Assembly (NCBI RefSeq): GCF_010723575.1
Contig: NZ_BLKZ01000001.1
Coordinates: 5,208,001-5,272,000 of the forward strand
Reading direction: 5' to 3'
Source: Mycobacterium bourgelatii
GTDB taxonomy: Bacteria; Actinomycetota; Actinomycetes; Mycobacteriales; Mycobacteriaceae
Length of the DNA stretch: 64,000 bases
Shown: one piece after another, positions 38,606 to 46,683 of the stretch
Layout of the letters: each line of letters begins with the position of its first letter
Numbering within the stretch: position 1 is the stretch's first letter
Notes under the pieces: model-generated
What the model saw: only the letters and a program-made list of their open reading frames with translations
What the model was told of the DNA's origin: nothing
Databases searched by the model: none
Made by a program: the position numbers and the translations under genes

Positions 38606-40080
38606 GCGGCCGGTCCGGCAAGGATCAGTTCCTCGGTGGGCGCGTCCTGACTCTGCGACGCAAGGCTTTTCCTGCGCAGCTTGGCGAACGCCAACGCCGA
38701 TCCCAACGCCATGCCCAGGGTCATCGCATTGGCCGGGTCTTCCGGCAGCGGATCGACGATGCACATCACCAGCAGACCGCAGCTGACCGCCGCGCTGATC
38801 TTCGCCGGCACCGACGCGCTGCGCAGCCCGCGAACCATGGGCGTGAGGGCAAACAGCGCGAACGCACCCATACCGGCCGCACCGGCCTTGGCCAACCACC
38901 AGAGGTAGAAGTTGTGCGCGTAAGTGGTGCCCAGCGACTGCGTGAATTCGGTTGGGTCATCACCCCCGAACGGCAACTGGTAGGCGTAGCCCAGGCCGTG
39001 GCCGAACACCGGCGCAGCGGCGATGGTCTGGTTGAGGTTGGCATCTTCGGCAAGTCTGGCCAGTGTGGACGGGTCGACCGCGAGCGCGTTGGTGGACGTT
39101 CTGCCGAGCACCCGGTGACTGAACCCGGTGATCTGATGGCCCAGCCAAGTCCCGGCCGTGGTGTCACCCAACAGGAACAGAGCACCGGGTAGCGTCACCG
39201 CCAGAATCCCGGCGCCGATCAGGGTGAGCCTGGCGGCCCGCCGCACCGCCGACCAGCCCATGCTGGCAAAGAACGCGACGACGGCCGCCACCCCCACCGA
39301 GAGAAGGGTGTTCCGAGAGAACGCCAACACCGCAATCACCAATGCGGGCAAGCCCAAAGCCAGGTAGGCCACCGGTTTCACGCGGCCCGCGATCTGGGCC
39401 GCCACCAGGGCGGTCAACACGGCGATGGCCGGTATCAGCGTGGACGTGATCACCCGGTTGGCGGCATCACCGGTATCCATCTGCAGGCTTTCGGTCCGGC
39501 CGGCCAACCGGATGCCCCCGGACGATCCCAGGATGGCCATTCCGGCTGAGAACCACAGGGTCAGGGCCATCGCGTGCATCGACAGCATGATGTGGCCGCC
39601 GTACACGATCACCAGCGCCAGAATGAACCCGGCCACCATTTCGAGCAGGAACGTCGCTTCGCGAACGACGATCGCCGGCATGTGCCCGCTGGTAAACCCA
39701 ACGGCGGCAAAGTAGATCACCGTGGCGGCGAACATGCCCGGCAACAGGAAGTCACCGAACTGCAGCCGCACCTTGGGCAGCAGGAAGCAGATGGCCAGCA
39801 CCAGGACCACGTGGGAGGCGTAAATCGCCACCGGGCCAATGATTTTGCCGACGTGCAACCCCTGCGGCAGCGCGGCACAGCTCAGGAACAGCGCCATGCC
39901 GATCATCAGTTCCGGCTTGGCCCAGTACACGATGAGGCAGAAGGTGGCGGCGATCAGGATGATGCCCTGCGTGGTGTTGCGTACCGACATAACACCAAAG
40001 GCGAAGCACACGAAACCGAACAACGCCAAGAAGACTGCCGCCATCACCAAGCGATGGCGACTGCGCAGGTAGAGAATCAC
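38602..40080 (-). CDS. Wzy/O-antigen ligase-like polysaccharide polymerase
   Basis: This 492-residue integral membrane protein has about 11-12 hydrophobic segments. A large periplasm-facing loop in the C-terminal half carries the Wzy_C-type features FGHGLGYAYQLP and TYAHNFYLWWLAKAGAAGM. Such proteins polymerise lipid-linked repeat units or ligate chains to an acceptor. Its place between the Wzz-like gene and a glycosyltransferase favours the polymerase role. The GTG start overlaps the wzz stop as GTGA. Confidence 0.9.
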   Translation of the reverse strand: MILYLRSRHRLVMAAVFLALFGFVCFAFGVMSVRNTTQGIILIAATFCLIVYWAKPELMIGMALFLSCAALPQGLHVGKIIGPVAIYASHVVLVLAICFLLPKVRLQFGDFLLPGMFAATVIYFAAVGFTSGHMPAIVVREATFLLEMVAGFILALVIVYGGHIMLSMHAMALTLWFSAGMAILGSSGGIRLAGRTESLQMDTGDAANRVITSTLIPAIAVLTALVAAQIAGRVKPVAYLALGLPALVIAVLAFSRNTLLSVGVAAVVAFFASMGWSAVRRAARLTLIGAGILAVTLPGALFLLGDTTAGTWLGHQITGFSHRVLGRTSTNALAVDPSTLARLAEDANLNQTIAAAPVFGHGLGYAYQLPFGGDDPTEFTQSLGTTYAHNFYLWWLAKAGAAGMGAFALFALTPMVRGLRSASVPAKISAAVSCGLLVMCIVDPLPEDPANAMTLGMALGSALAFAKLRRKSLASQSQDAPTEELILAGPAA

Positions 40081-41586
40081 GCCGGTCCGCTGACCTTGGC
40101 GCGATAGGTGCGCGCGGAAGCCTTGGTGTGGCGTGCTATTCGCGCGTCGGTGAGCACGGTGCCCACGACGTTGGCGCCGGCCGCGCGCAATGCCGTCAGC
40201 GCATCCGCCAGTTCATCCTCGGTGGTACGACCGGCCCGGACCACCAAGACCGTGGCGTCCAACGCGCCGCCGAGCAGACCGGAGTCCGCGGCGGCCAGCA
40301 CCGGAGGACCGTCGACCACCATGCGATCGAACGTCGTCGACATGTCCTTGAGCACCGTGTCCAGCACCTCGGGCAAGTAGGCGCTGCAGGGCAGGGTCTC
40401 ACGGCGTACCGAGCGCGCCGCGAGGACGAAGAGCTTGGGAATCGCGGTCGGCTTGGTGGCCTCGGTCGCGATCTCGGGATGGGACAGTGCGTTCGACAAC
40501 CCCTCCCCCGACTCGACTTTCAGCAACCCCGCGATCACCGGCCGCCGGGTGTCACCCTCCACCAGCAGCACGTCTTCACCGAGTTCGGCGAACGCCCGGG
40601 ACAGGTTCAGCGCGGTCGTCGTGGTCCCCTCACCGCCGAACGGCGCCGCCAGCAGCACCCGACTGCCGTCGGGGCCCATCGCCCGCAGCAGCCGCGCGCG
40701 CAGGCCGCGGACAGCGTCGTCGAAAGAGATGTCGGTGCCGAACCTCGGTGCACCGCCTCGGCTTCCGGGTAACTCGGCCAAAGTCGGTAGACCAGAGAGG
40801 CTTTCCAGCTTCTGCCGGTCGCGCACGGTGCGGTCGGCCGCGTCGCGGGTCAGCGCCACGCCGGTGCCCAACAGCAGCCCGGCCACCAACCCCATCGCCA
40901 TGTTGCGCACCGGTACCGGCTTGACCGGGTGGTCGGGTACACCCGGCTGCTCGACGATGGTCGCCTTGGCCTTCGGCAAGGCCAAGGGGGTCTGCGACAC
41001 CGCGGCCGGTGGCACCGGGGCCTCCGACGGCGCGATGGTCGCATCGCTGGAAAGTGGTTGCGCGGTGGGCTGTTCCCCGTCGACCGTGGGCGGCGCGACC
41101 GACGTCGGGGTGGGGGTGGCGGCCGCCGGGGTCACCGTCGCCTTGGGGTCCGCACCGAGTGTCCCGACCATGATGCTGAACTCGTCGGCCACCGCTTTCG
41201 CCAGCGTCGCGGTGCGTTTGGGATCCGTGTCGGTGACGGTGATGGTCAACAACGTCGACTTCGGCGTAAACGCCACCTTCGTCTGGTTCGCCAACGCGTC
41301 CGGAGTTATCGGCAAGCGAAACTGCGCCACCGCACGTTCGGCAACTGCGTGCCCGCCGGCAATCGCCGCATACGACGACAAGCGTTCCTGGGCGGCCTGC
41401 GTGCCCTGGTACACCTGCATGAGGTCGGTCTCGCCGCTAAACGAGATGAGGAGGGTGGCCGACGATTCGTAACTCTTCGTCTGGAACGCGGTGACGGCCG
41501 CGGCACCGGCAAGGCACGCGAGCATCGGCCCCGGCAAACAGCTTCCAGTGCTGGATCAGCGTCCGAACGAAGGTGCGAAAGTCCAT
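40077..41586 (-). pseudogene. Wzz/Wzc-like chain-length determinant with degenerate kinase domain, frameshifted near the start
   Basis: The main frame (40077-41537) has a Wzz domain with one transmembrane helix at each end (LACLAGAAAVTAF and NMAMGLVAGLLLGTGVALT), then a BY-kinase-like ATPase domain. The expected N-terminus (MDFRTFVRTLIQHWKLFAGA) is present from ATG 41586 behind GGGAGGTATGG but in another frame; one extra base at 41526-41529 separates the parts. Corrected length is about 502 residues. The Walker A motif reads APFGGEGTTTT, without the usual Lys, and the C terminus has a single Tyr, not a Tyr cluster. It is therefore probably a co-polymerase without kinase activity. Internal TTG 41537 could allow a truncated product. 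Confidence 0.87.
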
Positions 41587-41776
41587 ACACCCATACCTCC
41601 CTGGGAGCTAGCTAGGTGTGCGACAGCGCCTCCGTGACGAAAACGGCGCCTAACGTGTTAATTCCCCCCGCGCACCCATGCCAAACCATGAGTTGATTCT
41701 TTTGCCAATTTACCTACTATTGGTATGGTAAGCAAGCAGTAGGCCAGATGTCAGTATGTGGCCGGCAGGCCCGGTC
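41587..41776. promoter_or_regulatory. Promoter region of operon 2 with operator-like site D
   Basis: This AT-rich gap of 190 bp lies upstream of the wzz-like gene. Site D at 41709-41726 reads ATACCAATAGTAGGTAAA on the minus strand. It sits inside a wider imperfect palindrome TTACCTAC...GTATGGTAA (41710-41731). It is about 125-140 bp from the ATG at 41586. GGGAGGTATGG just before that ATG is a good ribosome-binding site. Confidence 0.55.
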
Positions 41777-43471
41777 TCAGGGTTTAGGGGTGGACGTCAG
41801 CACCTCGCGCTTAATATCCAGCGTCGCGATTGGGTAGAAACCGGACTCGTCCCGGCCATCGCGCGCCAAGTGCATCGGCGGATAGTGCACCGCATTCGAC
41901 CCGTTCGGCTTGTGCTGCTGCCATTCGATCACCGCACGTAGCGTGTAGTGCCCGGGCGGCAGGTCCTTGAGTTCAACGCGGACGGTCTCGGTGGTGGATG
42001 CCGGGGTCGGCTGGTTGCTGGTGCTGCTGGGCTGATCGGTGACCAGCTTCTTCAAGTCCACGTTCGCGGGCAGATTCCGAACCACGCGGCCGTTGAAGTC
42101 GACCAGTCGATAGCCGGGCGCCCACTTCTCGGTGGCCGCCGCGGCGCCGTAGTTGGTCCAGGTCACCCCGATCGTCGCCACATTGTCCTGCAGGCCTTGG
42201 GACCCCTGACGGGCTTCCACCGAGTACCGGTAGCCGGCCACCGCGTTCGCCTGGGCCCACAGCACGTACAACTTGGGGTCCATCGGCGAGGTCGCTTCCT
42301 GGTCCGGGAAGTTGATGCTCGACGTCATCGACACGTGGTACCGGATGACGTCCCGCAGCCCCTTCTCGTAATAGGCCTGCGGCGTGGTGCCATCCGGCAG
42401 CTGGCACCATTCGGTGATCACCGGCGCCGTGGCCAGTCGCTGCTTGAGTGCGGCGACGAGCGGGTCAGAAGTCTGGACGTAGTGCGACGAGTTGGTCTCG
42501 GCCCAGGTCGGCAGCGGCGCGTACACACCCAGGCAATCCGAGCGGATGCCTACCGGCGCGGCCAGCTTGTTGGTGACGTCGTCGGCCAGTAGCTCGCGCA
42601 CGATCTCGGGGTTGTTGGGCGTCACCACCAGTTGCGTGCGCGGAAACGCGCCGACGTTGGCCGCGACCAGCTTCCGGATCGACGCGGTGGTGATGTTCTG
42701 GTCGCGGTACTGGCTGTAATACCCGAGCGCCCCAGGGCTTTCGTCGGGACCCGGACCGCCCGCGTTCAGCGCGTCGCGCAGGAAGGCGATGTGGTTCTCG
42801 CTGAAGTCCCCGTACCCGGAGAACTCGAACACGCTGAGCCGTTCGTCGCCGTCGTAACGGCGACCCAGCGCCGCCAACAGTTGACCGAAATCGTCCAGGT
42901 ACGTGGGGTCATTGAAGTTCGGCACCACATGCGTGACGCCGGGCGTGGGACTCTTGGCCCCCGCGGTGTAGCTGGTGTTGGTGCTGGGTATCGCACGCAC
43001 CCAGTCGGGGATGGCGATGTTGGTGTTGTCCGGATACGACGAGTTGCAACACGAGTTGTAGGCATAAACCCGAAGGGTCAGGCGCATGCCTCGCTCGGCG
43101 AGTTTGTTGAGCGCATCGTCGATCACGCTGAAGTCGAACTTGGCGTCGTCGGGAGCATCGGGGGGCAGGGTGGCCGGGTCGGCGGGCTGCAACTGTCGCC
43201 ACGACACCCGCAGGCTGGCGTCATACGACGCGGGCCACGCCGGATAACGCCGCTGCACGGGCTCGCCCTGCGGGAACAGCGGCTGCATCAGGTCTTCGTA
43301 CTGGCCGCGCAACGGATTCGGTATCTCCTGCGCGGCCGGCGGTATGGCTGGACTGGCCATCGCGGCCAATGGGCCGTCGGGGCTCCGGTTCCTGCTGCAC
43401 CCGGTTACCAACCCGGCGAGCAGCAGCGTCGCGCACGCGACAACGACAACGATGCGGTTCCTAATGTTCAT
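41777..43471 (-). CDS. Large lipoprotein, glycoside-hydrolase-like (DUF4832-type); candidate Rv1006 orthologue
   Basis: This 564-residue protein has a lipoprotein signal peptide (MNIRNRIVVVVACATLLLAG, then LVTGC with Cys at residue 25), so it is anchored outside the membrane. The mature part starts with PNPLRGQYEDLMQP and contains TIM-barrel-like elements (LRVSWRQLQP, GMRLTLRVYAYNSCC, FEFSGYGDFSENH, ITEWCQLPDG), resembling DUF4832/DUF4874 proteins of polysaccharide loci. A beta-rich C-terminal domain follows (VRVELKDLPPGHYTLRAVIE). It may bind or trim the exopolysaccharide. From memory, Rv1006 in M. tuberculosis has nearly the same length, position and orientation between metS and pabB. Confidence 0.78.
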   Translation of the reverse strand: MNIRNRIVVVVACATLLLAGLVTGCSRNRSPDGPLAAMASPAIPPAAQEIPNPLRGQYEDLMQPLFPQGEPVQRRYPAWPASYDASLRVSWRQLQPADPATLPPDAPDDAKFDFSVIDDALNKLAERGMRLTLRVYAYNSCCNSSYPDNTNIAIPDWVRAIPSTNTSYTAGAKSPTPGVTHVVPNFNDPTYLDDFGQLLAALGRRYDGDERLSVFEFSGYGDFSENHIAFLRDALNAGGPGPDESPGALGYYSQYRDQNITTASIRKLVAANVGAFPRTQLVVTPNNPEIVRELLADDVTNKLAAPVGIRSDCLGVYAPLPTWAETNSSHYVQTSDPLVAALKQRLATAPVITEWCQLPDGTTPQAYYEKGLRDVIRYHVSMTSSINFPDQEATSPMDPKLYVLWAQANAVAGYRYSVEARQGSQGLQDNVATIGVTWTNYGAAAATEKWAPGYRLVDFNGRVVRNLPANVDLKKLVTDQPSSTSNQPTPASTTETVRVELKDLPPGHYTLRAVIEWQQHKPNGSNAVHYPPMHLARDGRDESGFYPIATLDIKREVLTSTPKP

Positions 43472-43489
43472 CCACTCTCACACTTTGAG

Positions 43490-45349
43490 CTAGATGGCAC
43501 CCAGCGACAGCGCCTCGCGATCGGCGAGGAACGGCATGGGCATCCAGCGAGCGGACAACAACGCCTCCATGGCGTTGCCGGGGACCGGGCGCGACAGTAG
43601 GAATCCCTGTGCCCGGTGGCAGCCGTGTTGCATCAAAGTCAATGCGGCAGTGGGGGTTTCGACACCTTCGGCGACCAATTGCAGTCCGAACGCCTCGGCC
43701 AGGCCGATGATGGCCCGAACGATCGCCAGGTCACCGGCGTTGGTGCCAAGGTCGCGCACAAATCCGGTATCGATCTTGAGCATGTCGACCGGAAGCGACT
43801 TCAGATGCGACAGCACGGCGTACCCGGTGCCGAAGTCGTCGATCGCGATCTGGACTCCGACCTCCTTGAGTTCGTGCAGCGTCTTGCGCGTCGCCTCGAT
43901 GTCGTGAACCACCGCGCGCTCGGTGATTTCGAGGCAGACCGAACCGCCGTCGATGCCGAACTCGTCAATCGTGTCGGCGACGCTGCGCACGAAACCGCGG
44001 GTGATCAGCTGCACCGGAGACACATTGATGCGCAGGATGGCGCTCTGGCCTACGCCGTTGGCGCGCCAGCGGCTGAATTCGGCGCAGGCACTTCGCATCA
44101 CCCAGCGGCCGAGCTCACCGGCCAAGTTGGTCGACTCCGCCACCCCGATGAACGAGTCCGGCAGCAGCAGACCCCAGATTGGGTGCCGCCAGCGGACCAG
44201 CGCCTCGGCCGCCACGATCGCCCCCGTCCACAAGTCGACCTCGGGCAGGTAGTGCAGCAGCAGGGCTTCGCTGTCGATATCGCCCTGCAGATGCAACTCG
44301 ATGTCGTTGCGGAAGGCACTCTTCAGCGACATGTCATCGGTGGAGACGGCGACCTGGTTGCCGCCCGCGCGCTTGGCCGTCAGAACCGCCTCGTCGGCGC
44401 GGCGCAGCAGGTCGGTGCTGTTGTCGCGTCCCGGCATCCCGACTGCCAGTCCGATGCTGACCGTACGGGTGATCTGGTGGCCGCCGATCGCCAACCGCTC
44501 GCGCAGCATGGTGCCGAGCCGGCGGGCGAACGCCTCGGCCCCACCCGACGACATCGTCTGGTCCGGAATGACCACGAACTCGTCGCCGCCGAGCCTGGCG
44601 ATCATGCTCTGCGGGCCCGCGCAGACCCGCAGGCGTTGCGCGAAGACCCGGATGAACCAGTCCCCGGCCGTGTGGCCGAGGTAGTCGTTGATGGACTTCA
44701 GCCGATCGAGGTCCATGTACAGGACCGCCACCGGGCCGGGGCTGCCCGACGCCAATCGTTCGGACAGGTGGGCGACGAGCGCCCGGCGGTTGTACAGACC
44801 GGTCAAGTCGTCGTGCTCGGCCAAATAACGAAGCTTCTCCTCGGCAGCGATCCGCGCTTGCAGCTGCGCGAAGAGGGCCGCGACAGCCTCGAGCGTGTTG
44901 ATCTCTTCCTGCCTCCACTTGCGGGCGCCGAACTTGACGAAGCCGAGCACACCGGTGGTCATCTCGCCCGACACCAGCGGTGCCGCGGCCACCGACGGCG
45001 ATGCGGCCTGCCTGGCGCCCCCGATCCAGCGGGATCTGCTGTTCTGTTCCGGCCTGATCACCACCGGTTTTCTGCCGTGCTCGCATTGGGAAAGCACCGG
45101 GTCGGCGCTGGTGAAGTGGACGATGGCCTGCGGGTCCGGATTCGGAACGTCTACGCGCGGAGGCCATTCCGCGACCAGCACCGACGCACGGATTTCGTGG
45201 TCATGGTGCCGCAGGAAGCTGGCGTCCACATCGAACTGTTCGACGAGCTGCGCGAGGACCTTTTCACTGACCTGCGTCGCCGTGGAGGCGGTGGCCTCCA
45301 TCAACTGCGTTGCTACGGAGGTAACAACGAGATCCAGGCTGCGTGGCAA
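43490..45349 (-). CDS. GAF-GGDEF-EAL c-di-GMP turnover enzyme (Rv1354c-like)
   Basis: This 619-residue protein has an N-terminal GAF-like domain (about residues 15-165), a GGDEF domain with LTGLYNRRAL and RLGGDEFVV, and an EAL domain with AEALVRWRHP, NVSPVQL, CLEITE, IDDFGTGYA and AEGVETP. Both catalytic signatures look intact, so it could make and degrade c-di-GMP. It closely resembles the M. tuberculosis c-di-GMP enzyme Rv1354c as I recall it. I start at TTG 45349, which has GGAGG six bases upstream and gives a matching length. The longer frame from 45445 adds 32 residues without support. It lies 18 bp upstream of the lipoprotein gene, so the two are probably cotranscribed. Confidence 0.93.
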   Translation of the reverse strand: MPRSLDLVVTSVATQLMEATASTATQVSEKVLAQLVEQFDVDASFLRHHDHEIRASVLVAEWPPRVDVPNPDPQAIVHFTSADPVLSQCEHGRKPVVIRPEQNSRSRWIGGARQAASPSVAAAPLVSGEMTTGVLGFVKFGARKWRQEEINTLEAVAALFAQLQARIAAEEKLRYLAEHDDLTGLYNRRALVAHLSERLASGSPGPVAVLYMDLDRLKSINDYLGHTAGDWFIRVFAQRLRVCAGPQSMIARLGGDEFVVIPDQTMSSGGAEAFARRLGTMLRERLAIGGHQITRTVSIGLAVGMPGRDNSTDLLRRADEAVLTAKRAGGNQVAVSTDDMSLKSAFRNDIELHLQGDIDSEALLLHYLPEVDLWTGAIVAAEALVRWRHPIWGLLLPDSFIGVAESTNLAGELGRWVMRSACAEFSRWRANGVGQSAILRINVSPVQLITRGFVRSVADTIDEFGIDGGSVCLEITERAVVHDIEATRKTLHELKEVGVQIAIDDFGTGYAVLSHLKSLPVDMLKIDTGFVRDLGTNAGDLAIVRAIIGLAEAFGLQLVAEGVETPTAALTLMQHGCHRAQGFLLSRPVPGNAMEALLSARWMPMPFLADREALSLGAI

Positions 45350-45689
45350 CGAGGACCTCCGATACGTGCAACGGGTCCCCTGCCCGTTAGACGGGGCACG
45401 GGGACGGTCTTCATTGGCAACTTTCGGATGCACAGCCGTGAGCATCGAAAGGAGGACCGAAGCGGGTCCGCGGTTCGTAAATAGTCCAAAAAGCGTAACA
45501 TGCGCACGCCTTTTGGATCGGCCGAGACAAGTGCCAAAAGAGGGCCGGCTGAGGGCTGGCGCAGGCCGCCGCGGACCGCCGTCGCGGACCGCCGTCGGCT
45601 AGGGTTGTGCGGGCAGAATTTATCGCTGGTGACTTGCGCCGGCCCGGGGGAAAATCGCCAGGTAAATGAGGACGGGGGGAGCACGCCAC
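45350..45689. promoter_or_regulatory. Divergent intergenic region between the c-di-GMP enzyme and FkbM genes
   Basis: The region is 340 bp. It contains an inverted repeat TCCAAAAAGCGT/ACGCCTTTTGGA (about 45486-45518) and a short tandem repeat GCGGACCGCCGTC x2 (about 45572-45598). I see no gene, no c-di-GMP riboswitch and no copy of the ATACyT operator motif. Promoters for both flanking genes must lie here. Confidence 0.45.
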
Positions 45690-46490
45690 ATGCCTGTCGC
45701 ACGTACGGCCAAACGTTTGCTTGCGCCGGCGGCGAAGACTCTGGCGCCCCGCCTGTTCTGGCGGCGCAAGTACGGCATTCTGCAACGTCTCGGCGAGACC
45801 CGGCCAGACGTGCAGCTGGCGCGTTCGCTGTGTGACCCCAACCGGGTCTCCGTGGACATCGGCGCCGACGTCGGCGAATTCAGCATCGCGATGCTGACGG
45901 CGTCGCGCTCGGTGATCGCGTTCGAGCCGCGCCCCGCTCAAGCCCGTGAGTTGGCGACCATGTTCGCTGCCGTCGGCGCGCCCGTACGCATCGAAGCGGT
46001 GGCACTGTCGGACGAGCCGGGCGTCACGGCCATGCGGGTGCTCGAAGCCGACCCTGGCCGCAGCACCATCGACACCGACAACGAGCTGAATGACTTTGAT
46101 GACGCCACCGGCCCGGTACAGACGATCGAGGTTCCGGTGCGGCGCCTCGACGACCTGAAACTGGATGACGTCGGCCTGGTGAAGGTAGACGTCGAAGGCC
46201 ATGAGCTGGCCGTGCTGCGCGGGGCCACCGACACGTTGACCCGCAACCGCCCGGCGATCCTGGTGGAGGCCGAGGAACGCCACCACCCCAACGCCGTGGC
46301 CGAGATCACCGAACTGTTGGCGGGGCTGAACTACACGGGCTACTTCCCGGTGGGCGACGAGCGACGGCCCATCGCGGAGTTCGACGCGGCCGTGCATCAG
46401 AACCCCGCCAACATCGCCGGCGCTGACGAAGGCTGGGCCACCCGCGGGGTGTACGTCAACAACTTCGTGTTCCTGCCCAACGCGCGCTAG
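45690..46490 (+). CDS. FkbM-family methyltransferase (second copy)
   Basis: This 266-residue protein has VSVDIGADVGEFSIAMLTAS, IAFEPRPAQARELATMF, VRRLDDLKLDDVGLVKVDVEGHELAVLRGA and ILVEAEERHH, the standard FkbM set. It is only moderately similar to the FkbM protein at 36612, so it probably methylates another position. ATG 45690 is preceded by GGGGGAG with good spacing; an upstream ATG at 45666 is weaker. It is the rightmost gene that fits the exopolysaccharide theme and is followed by a strong hairpin. Confidence 0.9.
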   Translation: MPVARTAKRLLAPAAKTLAPRLFWRRKYGILQRLGETRPDVQLARSLCDPNRVSVDIGADVGEFSIAMLTASRSVIAFEPRPAQARELATMFAAVGAPVRIEAVALSDEPGVTAMRVLEADPGRSTIDTDNELNDFDDATGPVQTIEVPVRRLDDLKLDDVGLVKVDVEGHELAVLRGATDTLTRNRPAILVEAEERHHPNAVAEITELLAGLNYTGYFPVGDERRPIAEFDAAVHQNPANIAGADEGWATRGVYVNNFVFLPNAR

Positions 46491-46524
46491 CCCCGGCACC
46501 ACTGGGCGCCGCCGGGCGCCACCG

Positions 46525-46582
46525 CGAGCAGACGCAAACTCGTACGTTTTCGTGCCGAAACGTACGAGTTTGCGTCTGCTCG
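46525..46582. terminator. 25-bp perfect inverted repeat, terminator-like hairpin
   Basis: Positions 46525-46549 and 46558-46582 are perfect complements, beginning CGAGCAGACGCAAACTCGTA, with an 8-nt loop. It follows the FkbM stop by about 35 bp. Similar GAGCAGACGCAAA-type palindromes occur at gene ends in other mycobacterial genomes, from memory. There is no long U tract. Confidence 0.8.
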
Positions 46583-46683
46583 GCGTGAGACAGCTCACAA
46601 AAGTGGCCGGTGATGTCACACCTGGGCGCGCCGCGGTGTCTGAAGGGCAGCAAGACCCGAAAGACACGAACAAGGAGGTTCAG

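Noticed and set aside
37490..38899. Longer start for the operon 2 glycosyltransferase at 38899
   Set aside because: The extra 98 residues lie within the Wzy-like gene in another frame and do not look like a glycosyltransferase N-terminus.
45350..45689. A c-di-GMP riboswitch upstream of the FkbM or GGDEF-EAL gene
   Set aside because: I could not find the conserved GEMM aptamer features, and the visible inverted repeat is too short to support the claim.
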